Below, one piece after another: positions 32,072 through 40,282 of a stretch of 42,727 bases of DNA. The DNA is from an uncultured Spirochaetia bacterium. Its GTDB lineage: Bacteria; Spirochaetota; Brachyspiria; Brachyspirales; Brachyspiraceae. Each line of letters begins with the position of its first letter. The first letter of the stretch is position 1. The translations under genes and the position numbers were made by a program. The stretch covers positions 1 to 42,727 of the forward strand of contig CAMRCO010000007.1 in the NCBI GenBank assembly GCA_947040945.1. Direction: 5' to 3'. A model generated the notes under the pieces. It did not search any database, was not told the origin of the DNA, and was given only the letters and a program-made list of their open reading frames with translations.

Positions 32072-33184
32072 ATGAAAAAAATATTAATTATCAGTTCAGA
32101 ATATACAGGGCATGGACATAAAAGCGTTTCCACCGCTCTCAAAGAATCTTTTAGTTATTATTATAAGGATGAAGTTAGAGTCTCCGTTATAAATGGATTC
32201 GTTTTTACAGGTCTACTTCCTAGTAAATTTGAGAGACTCTATAATCCTTGTGTCAGATATGCTCCTCATGTATGGGACAAAATATTTAGATTATCATCTG
32301 AAAAACCTAGTTATATTAACAAATATTCTAAAAAAATGATTAAAAGAGCTTTCTTAAAGCTAATTAATAAATATAAACCAGATGCCATAGTAAGTGTGCA
32401 TCCCGGTTTTGTAGGTAATATTCTAAATATACTTAGTGAAAATAATAAAAGTAATATAAAATTTTATGTTTTAATAACAGACTTAATTAGTATTTCTAAT
32501 ATTTGGATAGATAGTAGAGTTTGTATGACTATAAGTCCATCAGAAGAGGCGACAGATTACGTAATGAAATCGGGCTTATCCAATGATAAAGTTGTAACAC
32601 TTGGTCTTCCTGTTAGAAATGGTTTTTTTATAGACTATAAGTCGGAAGAAGATGTTATAGAGAATACAAATCTATCACAACCATTAAAAATATTAGTACT
32701 TAATAATTTTGAAAAAAGAAAAAAACTTGAATATATATTAAATAATTTACTTGATAAGTATGATTGTACTGTAACTTTGATATGTGGTAGAAGTAAAAAA
32801 TCTTACTCTACGATGAAACAGATTTTCGATAATAATGAAAGAGTGCATATACATGGGTATAGTAATGATTTACCACTTCATTTTAAATCGAATGATATTT
32901 TAATAACAAAATGTGGGGCGGCTTCTATCATGGAAGCAATAAACTCTATGATACCTATAGTTTCTATGGGTGCTTTACCTGGACAAGAAGAAGATACTCC
33001 TTACTTCATTGAAAAAAATGGACTTGGATTTTCTACTAACTCTACAAATGATATTTTCAATAAAATTGACTTGTTTACTCAAAATAACAGAGAACAATTA
33101 CTTTCTACTCGTTTAAATCAATTTAGATATAAAGGTCGCAATGTAGAAAAATCTATCGTAGATTTAATTTTACAAAATATTTAA
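32072..33184 (+). CDS. processive diacylglycerol glycosyltransferase-like enzyme (UgtP/MGDG synthase family, GT28)
   Basis: A 370-residue GT-B enzyme. The N-terminal MGDG-synthase-type domain has SSEYTGHGHKSVSTAL (residues 8-23) and PDAIVSVHPGFV (about 102-113). The C-terminal half has the donor-site motifs TKCGAASIMEAI (about 285-296) and PGQEEDTPYFIEKNGLG. It differs from MurG by its GHGHKS loop. The family adds hexose from UDP-sugar to diacylglycerol, giving membrane glycolipids. Only 5 bases separate its ATG from the rpsA stop and there is no good ribosome site, so its translation is probably coupled to rpsA. MurG-like or other lipid acceptors cannot be excluded. Confidence 0.85.
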   Translation: MKKILIISSEYTGHGHKSVSTALKESFSYYYKDEVRVSVINGFVFTGLLPSKFERLYNPCVRYAPHVWDKIFRLSSEKPSYINKYSKKMIKRAFLKLINKYKPDAIVSVHPGFVGNILNILSENNKSNIKFYVLITDLISISNIWIDSRVCMTISPSEEATDYVMKSGLSNDKVVTLGLPVRNGFFIDYKSEEDVIENTNLSQPLKILVLNNFEKRKKLEYILNNLLDKYDCTVTLICGRSKKSYSTMKQIFDNNERVHIHGYSNDLPLHFKSNDILITKCGAASIMEAINSMIPIVSMGALPGQEEDTPYFIEKNGLGFSTNSTNDIFNKIDLFTQNNREQLLSTRLNQFRYKGRNVEKSIVDLILQNI

Positions 33185-33230
33185 ATTTAAACTTATATCT
33201 ACTCATTTTTTAAAAATAAGCACTATATAT

Positions 33231-33269
33231 TGTGTTTTTATTGTTTATTATGCACTAAATTGCGTGTAA
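33231..33269 (+). repeat. 39-bp direct repeat, copy 1, upstream of radC
   Basis: Matches 33309-33347 at 33 of 39 positions, with the core TTATTATGCACTAA (from about 33245) identical. Copies start 78 bp apart. A related half, ATAAGCACTAT, lies just before copy 1. Confidence 0.8.
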
Positions 33270-33308
33270 GAAATTTATGTTATTTTAGCACCCATCCTAT
33301 ATATAAAA

Positions 33309-33347
33309 TGTGTTTTTATCGCTTATTATGCACTAAGTTCTGTTTAA
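33309..33347 (+). repeat. 39-bp direct repeat, copy 2, upstream of radC
   Basis: Partner of 33231-33269. It ends about 35 bases before the radC ATG, so it probably lies in the radC promoter or leader region. A TATATAAA box at about 33356-33363 may be the -10. Confidence 0.8.
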
Positions 33348-33382
33348 CAAAGGCATATATAAAAATAAAAAAGGAGTAAAAT

Positions 33383-34024
33383 ATGTGTCAAGGTCAAGAA
33401 GTTTTGTCATATATGCTTAGTTCTGGTTTGTGTAAAGAAAAAGTTGCGATACTAATAAATGAACTATATTCGAAATACGGTAACTTATACAATATAATTC
33501 ATGCTGATAGAAAATCTCTATTAAACATAAAAGGTATGGGAAATCGTAGGGTAGAGTTGCTTAAATCAATTCCTATTATGACAGAATGTTATTCTCTTAG
33601 TAAGCTAGAGTATTCTCCACCGCCTTTTAAAATGAATGATCTCGTAAATTATTTGTCTATATCTCTTAAAAATCTGAAGTTTGAAGTCTTTACTGTTGCA
33701 GGTATTGATCATAGAAAAAGATTTTTAGGAGTAGAAAAAATGTTTAAAGGAAGTATTAACTCAGCTACACTTTACCCTAGAGATGTTGTTCAATATGCTT
33801 TAAAACTTGGAGCATCCTATTTAGTCTTGGCTCATAATCATCCATCTGGTATAGCTAGTCCATCAAAAGAGGATATAGAAATAACTAAGTTATTATATAA
33901 AGCTCTTATTGTGATGAATATTACTATAGTAGACCATATTATCATAGCAGGCAATGTTAGATATAGTTTTAAGAATGAAGGTGTTTTGGATAAGATTAAA
34001 GACAATGTACTATCTACAATTTAA
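33383..34024 (+). CDS. radC: RadC-family JAB/MPN domain protein
   Basis: A 213-residue protein with an N-terminal helix-hairpin-helix region (about residues 1-65, with LLNIKGMGNRRVELLKSI) and a C-terminal JAB1/MPN-like metal domain (about 85-210). The metal signature HxH-x7-SxxD is present as AHNHPSGIASPSKEDIEI, and LYPRDVVQYAL precedes it. RadC proteins resemble deubiquitinase-type metalloproteases; their role in DNA repair is not established. Chosen ATG has GGAG 6 bases upstream. The XRE gene follows by 17 bases, so radC-xre is probably an operon controlled through the repeats at 33231-33347. Confidence 0.92.
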   Translation: MCQGQEVLSYMLSSGLCKEKVAILINELYSKYGNLYNIIHADRKSLLNIKGMGNRRVELLKSIPIMTECYSLSKLEYSPPPFKMNDLVNYLSISLKNLKFEVFTVAGIDHRKRFLGVEKMFKGSINSATLYPRDVVQYALKLGASYLVLAHNHPSGIASPSKEDIEITKLLYKALIVMNITIVDHIIIAGNVRYSFKNEGVLDKIKDNVLSTI

Positions 34025-34041
34025 TTAATAAGGAGTTTATT

Positions 34042-34509
34042 ATGTTAACAAACGGTTTAAGAAAAAGTTTTATTTCTGAAAAAATTTATGATCAAGAAAA
34101 AATTAATGTTGTAAAAGAAGAAGAGGATATTAAGAAAAAAGAAATTGAAAGTAAAGATACTATTCTTAATATTATCGGTTATAACATAAGATCTATGAGA
34201 AAAACCCAAAAGTATACTATAAGTCAATTAGCAACAAAGGCAGGAATATCTGCTAAATATTTACAAGGTGTTGAGGTAGGAAAAAGAAATATATCTGTAA
34301 CGAATCTTAATAAGGTTGCTAGAGTATTAGATGTAGAACTCGTTGTATTTTTTAGAAACATTGATCCAGAAAAATCAAAAAGGTTATTTTTAATATCAAC
34401 TAAACTAAAAAGATATAATTTAGATCAACTTAAGAGTATTGAATTTTTTATAAAAAACTTTGAAGATCTTGTCGATGATTCAGATAATTCAGATGATTTA
34501 GATATATAA
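34042..34509 (+). CDS. XRE-family helix-turn-helix regulator
   Basis: A 155-residue protein. A charged N-terminal arm (about residues 1-40, rich in Lys/Glu) precedes a HTH_3 domain (about 43-103): IGYNIRSMRKTQKYTISQLA then AGISAKYLQGVEVGKRNIS, VTNLNKVARVLDVEL. The C-terminal part (about 110-155) is helical and ends in an Asp/Ser-rich acidic tail. It likely binds DNA as a dimer; candidate sites are the 39-bp repeats upstream of radC. AAGGAG is 8 bases before the ATG. Its stop codon is one base from the stop of the opposite-strand gene. Confidence 0.87.
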   Translation: MLTNGLRKSFISEKIYDQEKINVVKEEEDIKKKEIESKDTILNIIGYNIRSMRKTQKYTISQLATKAGISAKYLQGVEVGKRNISVTNLNKVARVLDVELVVFFRNIDPEKSKRLFLISTKLKRYNLDQLKSIEFFIKNFEDLVDDSDNSDDLDI

Positions 34510-34510
34510 T

Positions 34511-35980
34511 TTATTTTAATAAAGATGGAAATTTGTATATAGTATATCCTCCAATATTTGTAAGAACTATAGCATTATTAGTGGATAGATAATTCATTTC
34601 TCTTTCATTTCTGTCTTTATTCCAATTTATAGATACTATATTGTCAACAATAGAATACATAATATCGGGGTTGTCAGATGTTTTTATATTGAGATGAGAA
34701 AAATATGTAGTAAATATATCTTCGTATTGATAAGACATACTTCCTCCAAAATTATTATATATTTTTATATTACTTTCTTTAGAATCTTCTTTTATAAACT
34801 GAGCAACTTTTTCAATATTTTCGTAGTTTCTTGGCTCTTCAAATAATTTGTAATATCTTGTAAGTTCGCCTGTTAATGAAATAATATTGAGTATTAATAT
34901 TATTGTAAGTATATATAATTTTTTATTATTTAGCTTAATAACATTTTCTTTTTGTATAAAAAATAATATTATTGGGATAAACGATAATGCGAATGCTGAG
35001 TAAAGATAGTGAAAAGTTCCTGATTTTGATTTAAATATAAAGAAGCTAATTATTGTAATTGGAATAAAAAGTATCAGTATAAACATAAGTTCTTTACATG
35101 TTTTTTCAGTTTTGATTTTAGAAACGTAATTTTTTTTAATTAAAAATATTACTGCTTTAATAAATGCATAAAGTGAAAATATCATTGAAAAAAATAAAAA
35201 TATTAAACCATAAAAATATGGAGTACCTGTCATCCAAAAATATTTAGTAGAATTAAACCTAGTTCCAAGAAGCACAGATATCTCGTTTGTAGGAAATATC
35301 AATAAAGCATAAAGTTGTGGAATTGGGAATGCAGTTAATCCTTCACGCACATTTAATGCTAATCTTAAATTAACAAAGTCATTTTGTATTTCTGATATTA
35401 AATAGGGTAGATATAGTAAAAAAGAAATAAATACACCTAAAGACCAATAAAGAATATATATTTTTATTTTTTTATGCTTTATAATTAAATAAATTATTAT
35501 GGTTGGCACCATTGAGAAAAAGACAGTAAAATGAGCTTGTGCCATTATTGCCAATATTGGAAATATAAGTATACTAGAAATTATTGTAATATTGACAGTA
35601 TCTTCAGCAATATATTCATATAATAAAATTAATAAAATAAAACTAAATAGTAAAGTTATATTAGGATTCCAGAAATTAATTACAGCACTTATAACATATC
35701 CATTACATAAAATAAAAGCAGATATAATGGATGTTATTAAAATATTAAATTTCTTATAACACCAAAATAAAAATAAAAGTATTATAGTAAAACTAAATAT
35801 CAAATTTAGAAGCCGAGCACCATCTAGATTTTCATTAGCAAGCTTATAAAATAGTGTATAGAAAATATAATAAGCTCCACCGGGAACACGAGGTGTAGTA
35901 AACTCATCTTTTGTTACAGCGGTTGCTATAAATCTGCTACCTGTTGTTGGCAATTTACCAGACTCATAATGAGCTTTCAT
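34511..35980 (-). CDS. multi-pass membrane protein, probable GT-C-fold glycosyltransferase, 5' end disrupted
   Basis: The first canonical start, the ATG at 35980, gives a 489-residue protein with about nine to ten membrane segments and a soluble C-terminal tail (about residues 390-489). The frame is open further upstream to 36133 without ATG, GTG or TTG, and codes for a convincing signal anchor followed by FDKESVGHDQTLHFYDM, where the Asp of GHDQ sits at the usual GT-C catalytic position. The true protein therefore must begin near 36106-36111 and the ATG at 35980 would miss the active site. Either a rare ATT start (36106) or a one-base frameshift near the ATG at 36111 is involved (separate entry). 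It follows oppF by about 40 bases on the same strand. The substrate is unknown. Confidence 0.6.
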   Translation of the reverse strand: MKAHYESGKLPTTGSRFIATAVTKDEFTTPRVPGGAYYIFYTLFYKLANENLDGARLLNLIFSFTIILLFLFWCYKKFNILITSIISAFILCNGYVISAVINFWNPNITLLFSFILLILLYEYIAEDTVNITIISSILIFPILAIMAQAHFTVFFSMVPTIIIYLIIKHKKIKIYILYWSLGVFISFLLYLPYLISEIQNDFVNLRLALNVREGLTAFPIPQLYALLIFPTNEISVLLGTRFNSTKYFWMTGTPYFYGLIFLFFSMIFSLYAFIKAVIFLIKKNYVSKIKTEKTCKELMFILILFIPITIISFFIFKSKSGTFHYLYSAFALSFIPIILFFIQKENVIKLNNKKLYILTIILILNIISLTGELTRYYKLFEEPRNYENIEKVAQFIKEDSKESNIKIYNNFGGSMSYQYEDIFTTYFSHLNIKTSDNPDIMYSIVDNIVSINWNKDRNEREMNYLSTNNAIVLTNIGGYTIYKFPSLLK

Positions 35981-36111
35981 ATCGTAAAAATGTAATGTTT
36001 GGTCATGTCCAACAGATTCTTTATCGAATGCATAAAACTGTATAAAAACGGATGCTATTAAACTTAATAAAAATATAGCAAAGATACAAAGGAAACTTTG
36101 TTTAATGTCAT
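35981..36111 (-). pseudogene. out-of-frame 5' end of the GT-C gene beside an A9 tract
   Basis: An ATG at 36111 is preceded on the minus strand by CTGG and a run of nine A (36119-36111), but its frame stops after 15 codons. The adjacent frame, starting with ATT at 36106, runs without a break into the GT-C gene and encodes KQSFLCIFAIFLLSLIASV, a typical signal anchor. Adding one A to the AAA run at about 36099-36101 would join the ATG to the gene (M-T-L-N-K-S-F-L). This may be a frameshift mutation, a phase-variable state, a rare start codon or a sequence error. Confidence 0.6.
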
Positions 36112-36140
36112 TTTTTTTTCCAGAATTGAATTTTTAATTA

Positions 36141-36158
36141 TTGTATAGTTTTATACAA
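36141..36158. promoter_or_regulatory. perfect palindrome at the oppF stop codon
   Basis: TTGTATA-GTTT-TATACAA has 7-bp perfect arms and a 4-base loop, and covers the oppF stop codon. No T-run follows on either strand, so it is a poor terminator; it may be a processing site or an operator for the downstream GT-C gene. Confidence 0.4.
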
Positions 36159-37113
36159 AGTGGCAAGCACAATAATGATTAAGAGATATTTCTCTAAACT
36201 CTGGGGTTTTTTCAGAACATAAAGTTTCAGCTATAGGGCAACGTGTTCTAAACTTACAACCACTTGGTGGGTTTATAGGAGAAGGAATCTCACCTTTTAA
36301 TATTATACGTTCTTGATGTTTCGCAATATCAGGATCAGATATTGGAATAGCAGAAATTAAAGATTTTGTATATGGATGTAAAGCGTTAGAGTATAGAGTA
36401 CTACTATCTGTAAGCTCCACTATATTACCTAAATACATAACAGCAACTCTATCAGATATTTGTCTAATTACGGCTAAGTCATGTGCTATAAATAAATATG
36501 TAAGACCAAGTTTTTTTTGCATATCGTCTAACATATTAATAATTTGTGCTTGTATTGAAACGTCCAATGCAGACACGGGTTCATCACAAACTATAAACTC
36601 AGGGTTTACAGCTAAAGCACGAGCTATTCCTATACGCTGTCTTTGACCACCTGAGAACTCGTGAGGGTATCTTGTCGCTTGTTCAGTATTAAGTCCTACA
36701 AAATTAAGTAACTCTTTAACTCTGTCTCTGCGTGCTATTTTGCTAGCACATAAATTATGAATATCTAATGCTTCACCCACAATGTCTTCAACTGTCATAC
36801 GTGGATTAAGAGATGCATAAGGATCTTGAAATATTATCTGCATTTTTTTAGCATAAGGTCTGTAATTTTCTTTTGTAATTTCTTTTCCATCATAGAATAT
36901 CTGACCACTTGTAGGTTGATATAAATGAAGTATACTACGCCCAAGTGTTGTTTTTCCAGATCCAGATTCTCCTACTAAGCCAAATGTTTCACCTTTATTT
37001 ATATGAAAAGAAACGCCATCAACTGCTTTAACAGTTTGCACTTCTTTACCAAAAAATCCACCTAGAATAGGGAAATATTGTTTTAAATCTTTTACTTCTA
37101 TTAATGCTTGCAT
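36151..37113 (-). CDS. oppF: oligopeptide ABC transporter ATP-binding protein OppF
   Basis: A 320-residue ABC ATPase of the peptide/nickel family. Walker A is GLVGESGSGKTTLGRS (about residues 46-61), the Q-loop is IFQDPYASLNP, the signature is EFSGGQRQRIGIARAL, Walker B is FIVCDEPVSALD and the switch His follows in FIAHDLAVI. The C-terminal oligopeptide domain has GCKFRTRCPIAETLC. The ATG at 37113 (MQALIEVKD) is preferred to the GTG at 37128, since it gives the normal N-terminus. It pairs with OppD to power OppBC. It is the last opp gene and is 22 bases after oppD. Confidence 0.93.
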   Translation of the reverse strand: MQALIEVKDLKQYFPILGGFFGKEVQTVKAVDGVSFHINKGETFGLVGESGSGKTTLGRSILHLYQPTSGQIFYDGKEITKENYRPYAKKMQIIFQDPYASLNPRMTVEDIVGEALDIHNLCASKIARRDRVKELLNFVGLNTEQATRYPHEFSGGQRQRIGIARALAVNPEFIVCDEPVSALDVSIQAQIINMLDDMQKKLGLTYLFIAHDLAVIRQISDRVAVMYLGNIVELTDSSTLYSNALHPYTKSLISAIPISDPDIAKHQERIILKGEIPSPINPPSGCKFRTRCPIAETLCSEKTPEFREISLNHYCACHFV

Positions 37114-37135
37114 AAAACTTAAACTCACTTATAAT

Positions 37136-38107
37136 TTATTTGTTATATAACCAACAAGATACTTTATGTGTATTTTCAAACTTGTGCTCTTCTGGTTTAT
37201 GATCAATACATACTTTTAGGCATTCATTACATCTAGGACTGAAAGGACATCCTAAACGCATATTTATTAGGTCTATTGGTGTGCCTTCTATAGGAATTAG
37301 TTTATCTTGTTTTATATCTACACGAGGAAGCGATTTTAATAAACCTCTCGTATATGGGTGTTTAGGATTCTTAAATATATCATAAACACTTCCTGACTCT
37401 ATAATGCCACCACCATACATAACAATGATGTCATCAGCTAAATCAGCCACAATACCAAAATCATGAGTAATCAGTATTACAGCCATATTTATTTTTTTCT
37501 GTATATCTTTAATAAGCTCAAGTATTTGTGCTTGTATTGTAACATCTAATGCTGTTGTAGGCTCATCTGCGATAAGAACTTTTGGGTCGCCTGCCAAAGC
37601 CATAGCAATCATTATACGCTGTCTCATACCACCTGAAAGTTCATGTGGGTATTGTTTAATTCTTTTTCTAGGGTCATTAATACCAACTAAGTCTAGTAGC
37701 TCGACAATTCTCTCGGTAGCTTTATTTTTTGTTGTTTTATGATGAGTAGCAAGAGCTTCTCCTATTTGCATTCCTATAGTATATACAGGATTTAATGATG
37801 TCATAGGGTCTTGAAATATCATTGATATTTGATCCCCTCTAAGTTGTCTAAGCTCCTCAGCAGATATTTTAAGTAAATCACTACCTTCAAAAAATATCTC
37901 GCCACCTGTAATTTTTCCGGGCTTATCTATTAATCCCATAATACTGTATGCGGAAACTGATTTTCCAGAACCAGATTCACCTACAATACCTAAAACGGAT
38001 GATTTTTCAAGTTTATACGATACATTATCTACAGCCTTAACCTCTCCAAGTGGTGTAAAAAATGATACGCTAACATTTTTAAGTTCAAGCAAACTATTAT
38101 TTTCCAT
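37136..38107 (-). CDS. oppD: oligopeptide ABC transporter ATP-binding protein OppD
   Basis: A 323-residue ABC ATPase. Walker A is GIVGESGSGKSVSAYS (about residues 40-55), the Q-loop is IFQDPMTSLNP, the signature is ELSGGMRQRIMIAMAL, Walker B is VLIADEPTTALD and the switch is LITHDFGIV. The C-terminal domain contains LGCPFSPRCNECLKVC, a four-cysteine group common to the OppD/DppD C-terminus. The ATG at 38107 is chosen over 38122 because GGAGTG lies 7 bases before it. It lies 26 bases after oppC in the oppBCDF operon. Confidence 0.93.
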   Translation of the reverse strand: MENNSLLELKNVSVSFFTPLGEVKAVDNVSYKLEKSSVLGIVGESGSGKSVSAYSIMGLIDKPGKITGGEIFFEGSDLLKISAEELRQLRGDQISMIFQDPMTSLNPVYTIGMQIGEALATHHKTTKNKATERIVELLDLVGINDPRKRIKQYPHELSGGMRQRIMIAMALAGDPKVLIADEPTTALDVTIQAQILELIKDIQKKINMAVILITHDFGIVADLADDIIVMYGGGIIESGSVYDIFKNPKHPYTRGLLKSLPRVDIKQDKLIPIEGTPIDLINMRLGCPFSPRCNECLKVCIDHKPEEHKFENTHKVSCWLYNK

Positions 38108-38133
38108 AGTGGAACACTCCATAAACTACTTTA

Positions 38134-39132
38134 CTATCTTTTCATTCTAGGATCTAATGCATCTCTAAGTCCATCACCAACTAAGTTAAAGCATAAAATA
38201 ATGACACTTATCAATGATGCAGGAAATAAAAGCTGGTATGGATAAGAATACACACCACTTATAGCATTTGAAGTAAGTGAGCCTAATGAAACCATAGGAG
38301 CGCTTACGCCTAAACCTAGAAAACTTAGGAATGATTCAACAAATATAGCATTTGGTATTTGAACCATTGCTGAAACTATTATCGCACCCATTGCATTTGG
38401 CACTAAATGTTTAAATATTATACGTCCATGAGATGATCCTAAAGCACGAGCAGCAGTTACAAACTCTTGGTTTTTTAATGCGAGCATTTGCCCACGAGTC
38501 ATTCTCGCCATGCTTGTCCAATAGAGTAGGGATATTACAATAAATATACTGAAAAGACCAGGGCCAAGCAAACCAATGCCTCGTAAACTTTCATTTTGTA
38601 AAAACAATTTATCCATAGGAGATTTAAGCACAACAGACAAAAGCACAACAATTAATAGACTTGGCACAGCATTAATAACGTCCACAATACGCATCATTAT
38701 AATGTCGAGCATACCGCCAAAGTACCCCGATGTTGCTCCATAAGTAATGCCTATTAAAACAACTAATGTTGCTGACACTATACCAATTAATATTGATATT
38801 CTTGCACCAATCATACATCTTACAAGCAAATCTCGTCCTAAAGTATCGGTACCAAATGGATGAGCAAATGATGAAGTTTGATTTTCAACACCACGATTTA
38901 TTTGAGCATAACCATATTGAGATACCATAGGTATTGTTATCGCAAATATGCTTATTATACCAATAAGTATCATTGATACTAAAGCTACTTTATTTTTCTT
39001 AAACCGCCTAGAAGCATCTTGCCAGTAGGTAACACTTTCTCTTGTAATTTCAGCTGAAGCTCTTTCTTCAAGTGTTGCTGGTTCAAACAATGACGGGTCT
39101 ATATTTTTAAGTGATTGTTCTATATTTTCCAT
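38134..39132 (-). CDS. oppC: oligopeptide ABC transporter permease OppC
   Basis: A 332-residue inner-membrane permease with a long cytoplasmic N-terminus (about 45 residues) and six membrane segments. HPFGTDTLGRDLLVRCMIGARISI (about residues 92-115) and the EAA loop, TAARALGSSHGRIIFKHLVPN (about 226-246), are typical. It forms the translocation path with OppB. The N-terminal OppC_N region with RFKKNKVALVSMILIG is present. It sits between oppB and oppD with gaps of 27 and 26 bases. Confidence 0.94.
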   Translation of the reverse strand: MENIEQSLKNIDPSLFEPATLEERASAEITRESVTYWQDASRRFKKNKVALVSMILIGIISIFAITIPMVSQYGYAQINRGVENQTSSFAHPFGTDTLGRDLLVRCMIGARISILIGIVSATLVVLIGITYGATSGYFGGMLDIIMMRIVDVINAVPSLLIVVLLSVVLKSPMDKLFLQNESLRGIGLLGPGLFSIFIVISLLYWTSMARMTRGQMLALKNQEFVTAARALGSSHGRIIFKHLVPNAMGAIIVSAMVQIPNAIFVESFLSFLGLGVSAPMVSLGSLTSNAISGVYSYPYQLLFPASLISVIILCFNLVGDGLRDALDPRMKR

Positions 39133-39159
39133 AATTTCAATTAAATCCTATAATATAAG

Positions 39160-40080
39160 TTATTTTTCTATTTTTATTCTAGGGTCTATTACTCCATAAG
39201 AAAGGTCAACTAAAAAGTTCATGGCTATTAGAAAAGCACCATAAAATATTGTAACCCCAAGTATGGTTGGATAATCTCTTTGAGTAATACTTTCCACAAA
39301 ATATCTTCCAAGCCCCGGTATATTAAAAATCTTTTCTATTACGAAAGAACCTGTTAGAATACCCGCCGCAAGTGGCCCTAAATAAGTAACTATTGGAAGT
39401 ATTGCGTTTCTTAAAGCATGTTTAAATATGACAACATAAGGTTTAAGTCCCTTAGCACGAGCTGTTCTAATATAATCTTGGTGTATTACGTCAAGCATAG
39501 AACTTCTCATAAGACGTGACATAAAACTAAGTGAACCAAAACTTAATGCAAAACCCGGCATAATGTATTGTTCAAATCTATCAAACCCGTATGCTGGTAA
39601 CACTCTAAGCTGAACTGAAAATATAATTATAGAAATGGTCGCAATAACAAAACTCGGCACAGCTATGCCAAGAGTTGCCGTAAGCATAACGGCTCGGTCT
39701 TGCCAAGCTCCATGTTTTAATGCGGCTATAACACCAAAAAGAACTCCTATAGTAGTTGATATAAACATACTAAAAAGACCTAATTTTAATGATACGGGAA
39801 ACGCTCTCATTATTGTACCTGATACAGATTGCCCAATTTTTGTGAGAGATTCACCTAAATCGCCTTTCAAAGCATTTTTTAAATAATTATAATATTGCAC
39901 TGGTAAAGGTTTATCAAGCCCATACTTTTTATTTAAGTTTGCTAATGCCGCCTCTGAAAGTGGTTTTTCGCCAAGGAATGGACCACCAGGAACTGTGTGC
40001 ATTAGGAAAAATGTAATAGTTATTATTATAAAAAGTGTGAACACAGATATTATGAGTCGTTTTATTATGTATGAAAGCAT
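39160..40080 (-). CDS. oppB: oligopeptide ABC transporter permease OppB
   Basis: A 306-residue permease with six membrane segments. MLSYIIKRLIISVFTLFIII is the standard N-terminus, HTVPGGPF and LDKPLPVQYYNYL the periplasmic loop, and TARAKGLKPYVVIFKHALRNA (about residues 203-223) the EAA loop that contacts the ATPases. It is the first gene of oppBCDF; no oppA (peptide-binding protein) gene is in the window, so binding proteins must be encoded elsewhere. AGAGG lies 8 bases before the ATG and a good promoter lies about 36 bases upstream. Confidence 0.94.
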   Translation of the reverse strand: MLSYIIKRLIISVFTLFIIITITFFLMHTVPGGPFLGEKPLSEAALANLNKKYGLDKPLPVQYYNYLKNALKGDLGESLTKIGQSVSGTIMRAFPVSLKLGLFSMFISTTIGVLFGVIAALKHGAWQDRAVMLTATLGIAVPSFVIATISIIIFSVQLRVLPAYGFDRFEQYIMPGFALSFGSLSFMSRLMRSSMLDVIHQDYIRTARAKGLKPYVVIFKHALRNAILPIVTYLGPLAAGILTGSFVIEKIFNIPGLGRYFVESITQRDYPTILGVTIFYGAFLIAMNFLVDLSYGVIDPRIKIEK

Positions 40081-40115
40081 ATAAACCTCTAGGAATCTTT
40101 TTTATACCACAGTTT

Positions 40116-40144
40116 ATTATGTACTTTATTTGGATAAAAGTCAA
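40116..40144 (-). promoter_or_regulatory. promoter of the oppBCDF operon
   Basis: Minus strand TTGACT (40144-40139), 17 bases, CATAAT (40121-40116); the leader is about 30 bases. Confidence 0.6.
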
Positions 40145-40177
40145 GCATATTATACTTTTATATAGAATAATACTTTT

Positions 40178-40218
40178 TTAACATAAAATACATCTTCCGA
40201 TAATGTCTATTATGTTAA
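40178..40218. promoter_or_regulatory. 9-bp perfect inverted repeat upstream of the opp promoter
   Basis: TTAACATAA (40178-40186) and TTATGTTAA (40210-40218) are exact complements, 23 bases apart, lying 34-74 bases upstream of the opp -35 box and just after the outer-membrane protein gene. No T-run on the minus strand, so an operator is likelier than a terminator. Confidence 0.45.
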
Positions 40219-40282
40219 GTTCTACAATATTTTTTTTATTTCAATAAAATATATTTTAATAATTTGTTTCAATGAGTATTTC

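Noticed and set aside
33210-33245. Terminator after the glucosyltransferase gene
   Set aside because: The possible stem around 33217-33243 has a mismatch and G-U pairs and is mostly part of the direct repeat; I could not support a clear hairpin.
33231-33347. CRISPR-like array
   Set aside because: Only two imperfect repeats, no further copies at regular spacing and no cas genes.
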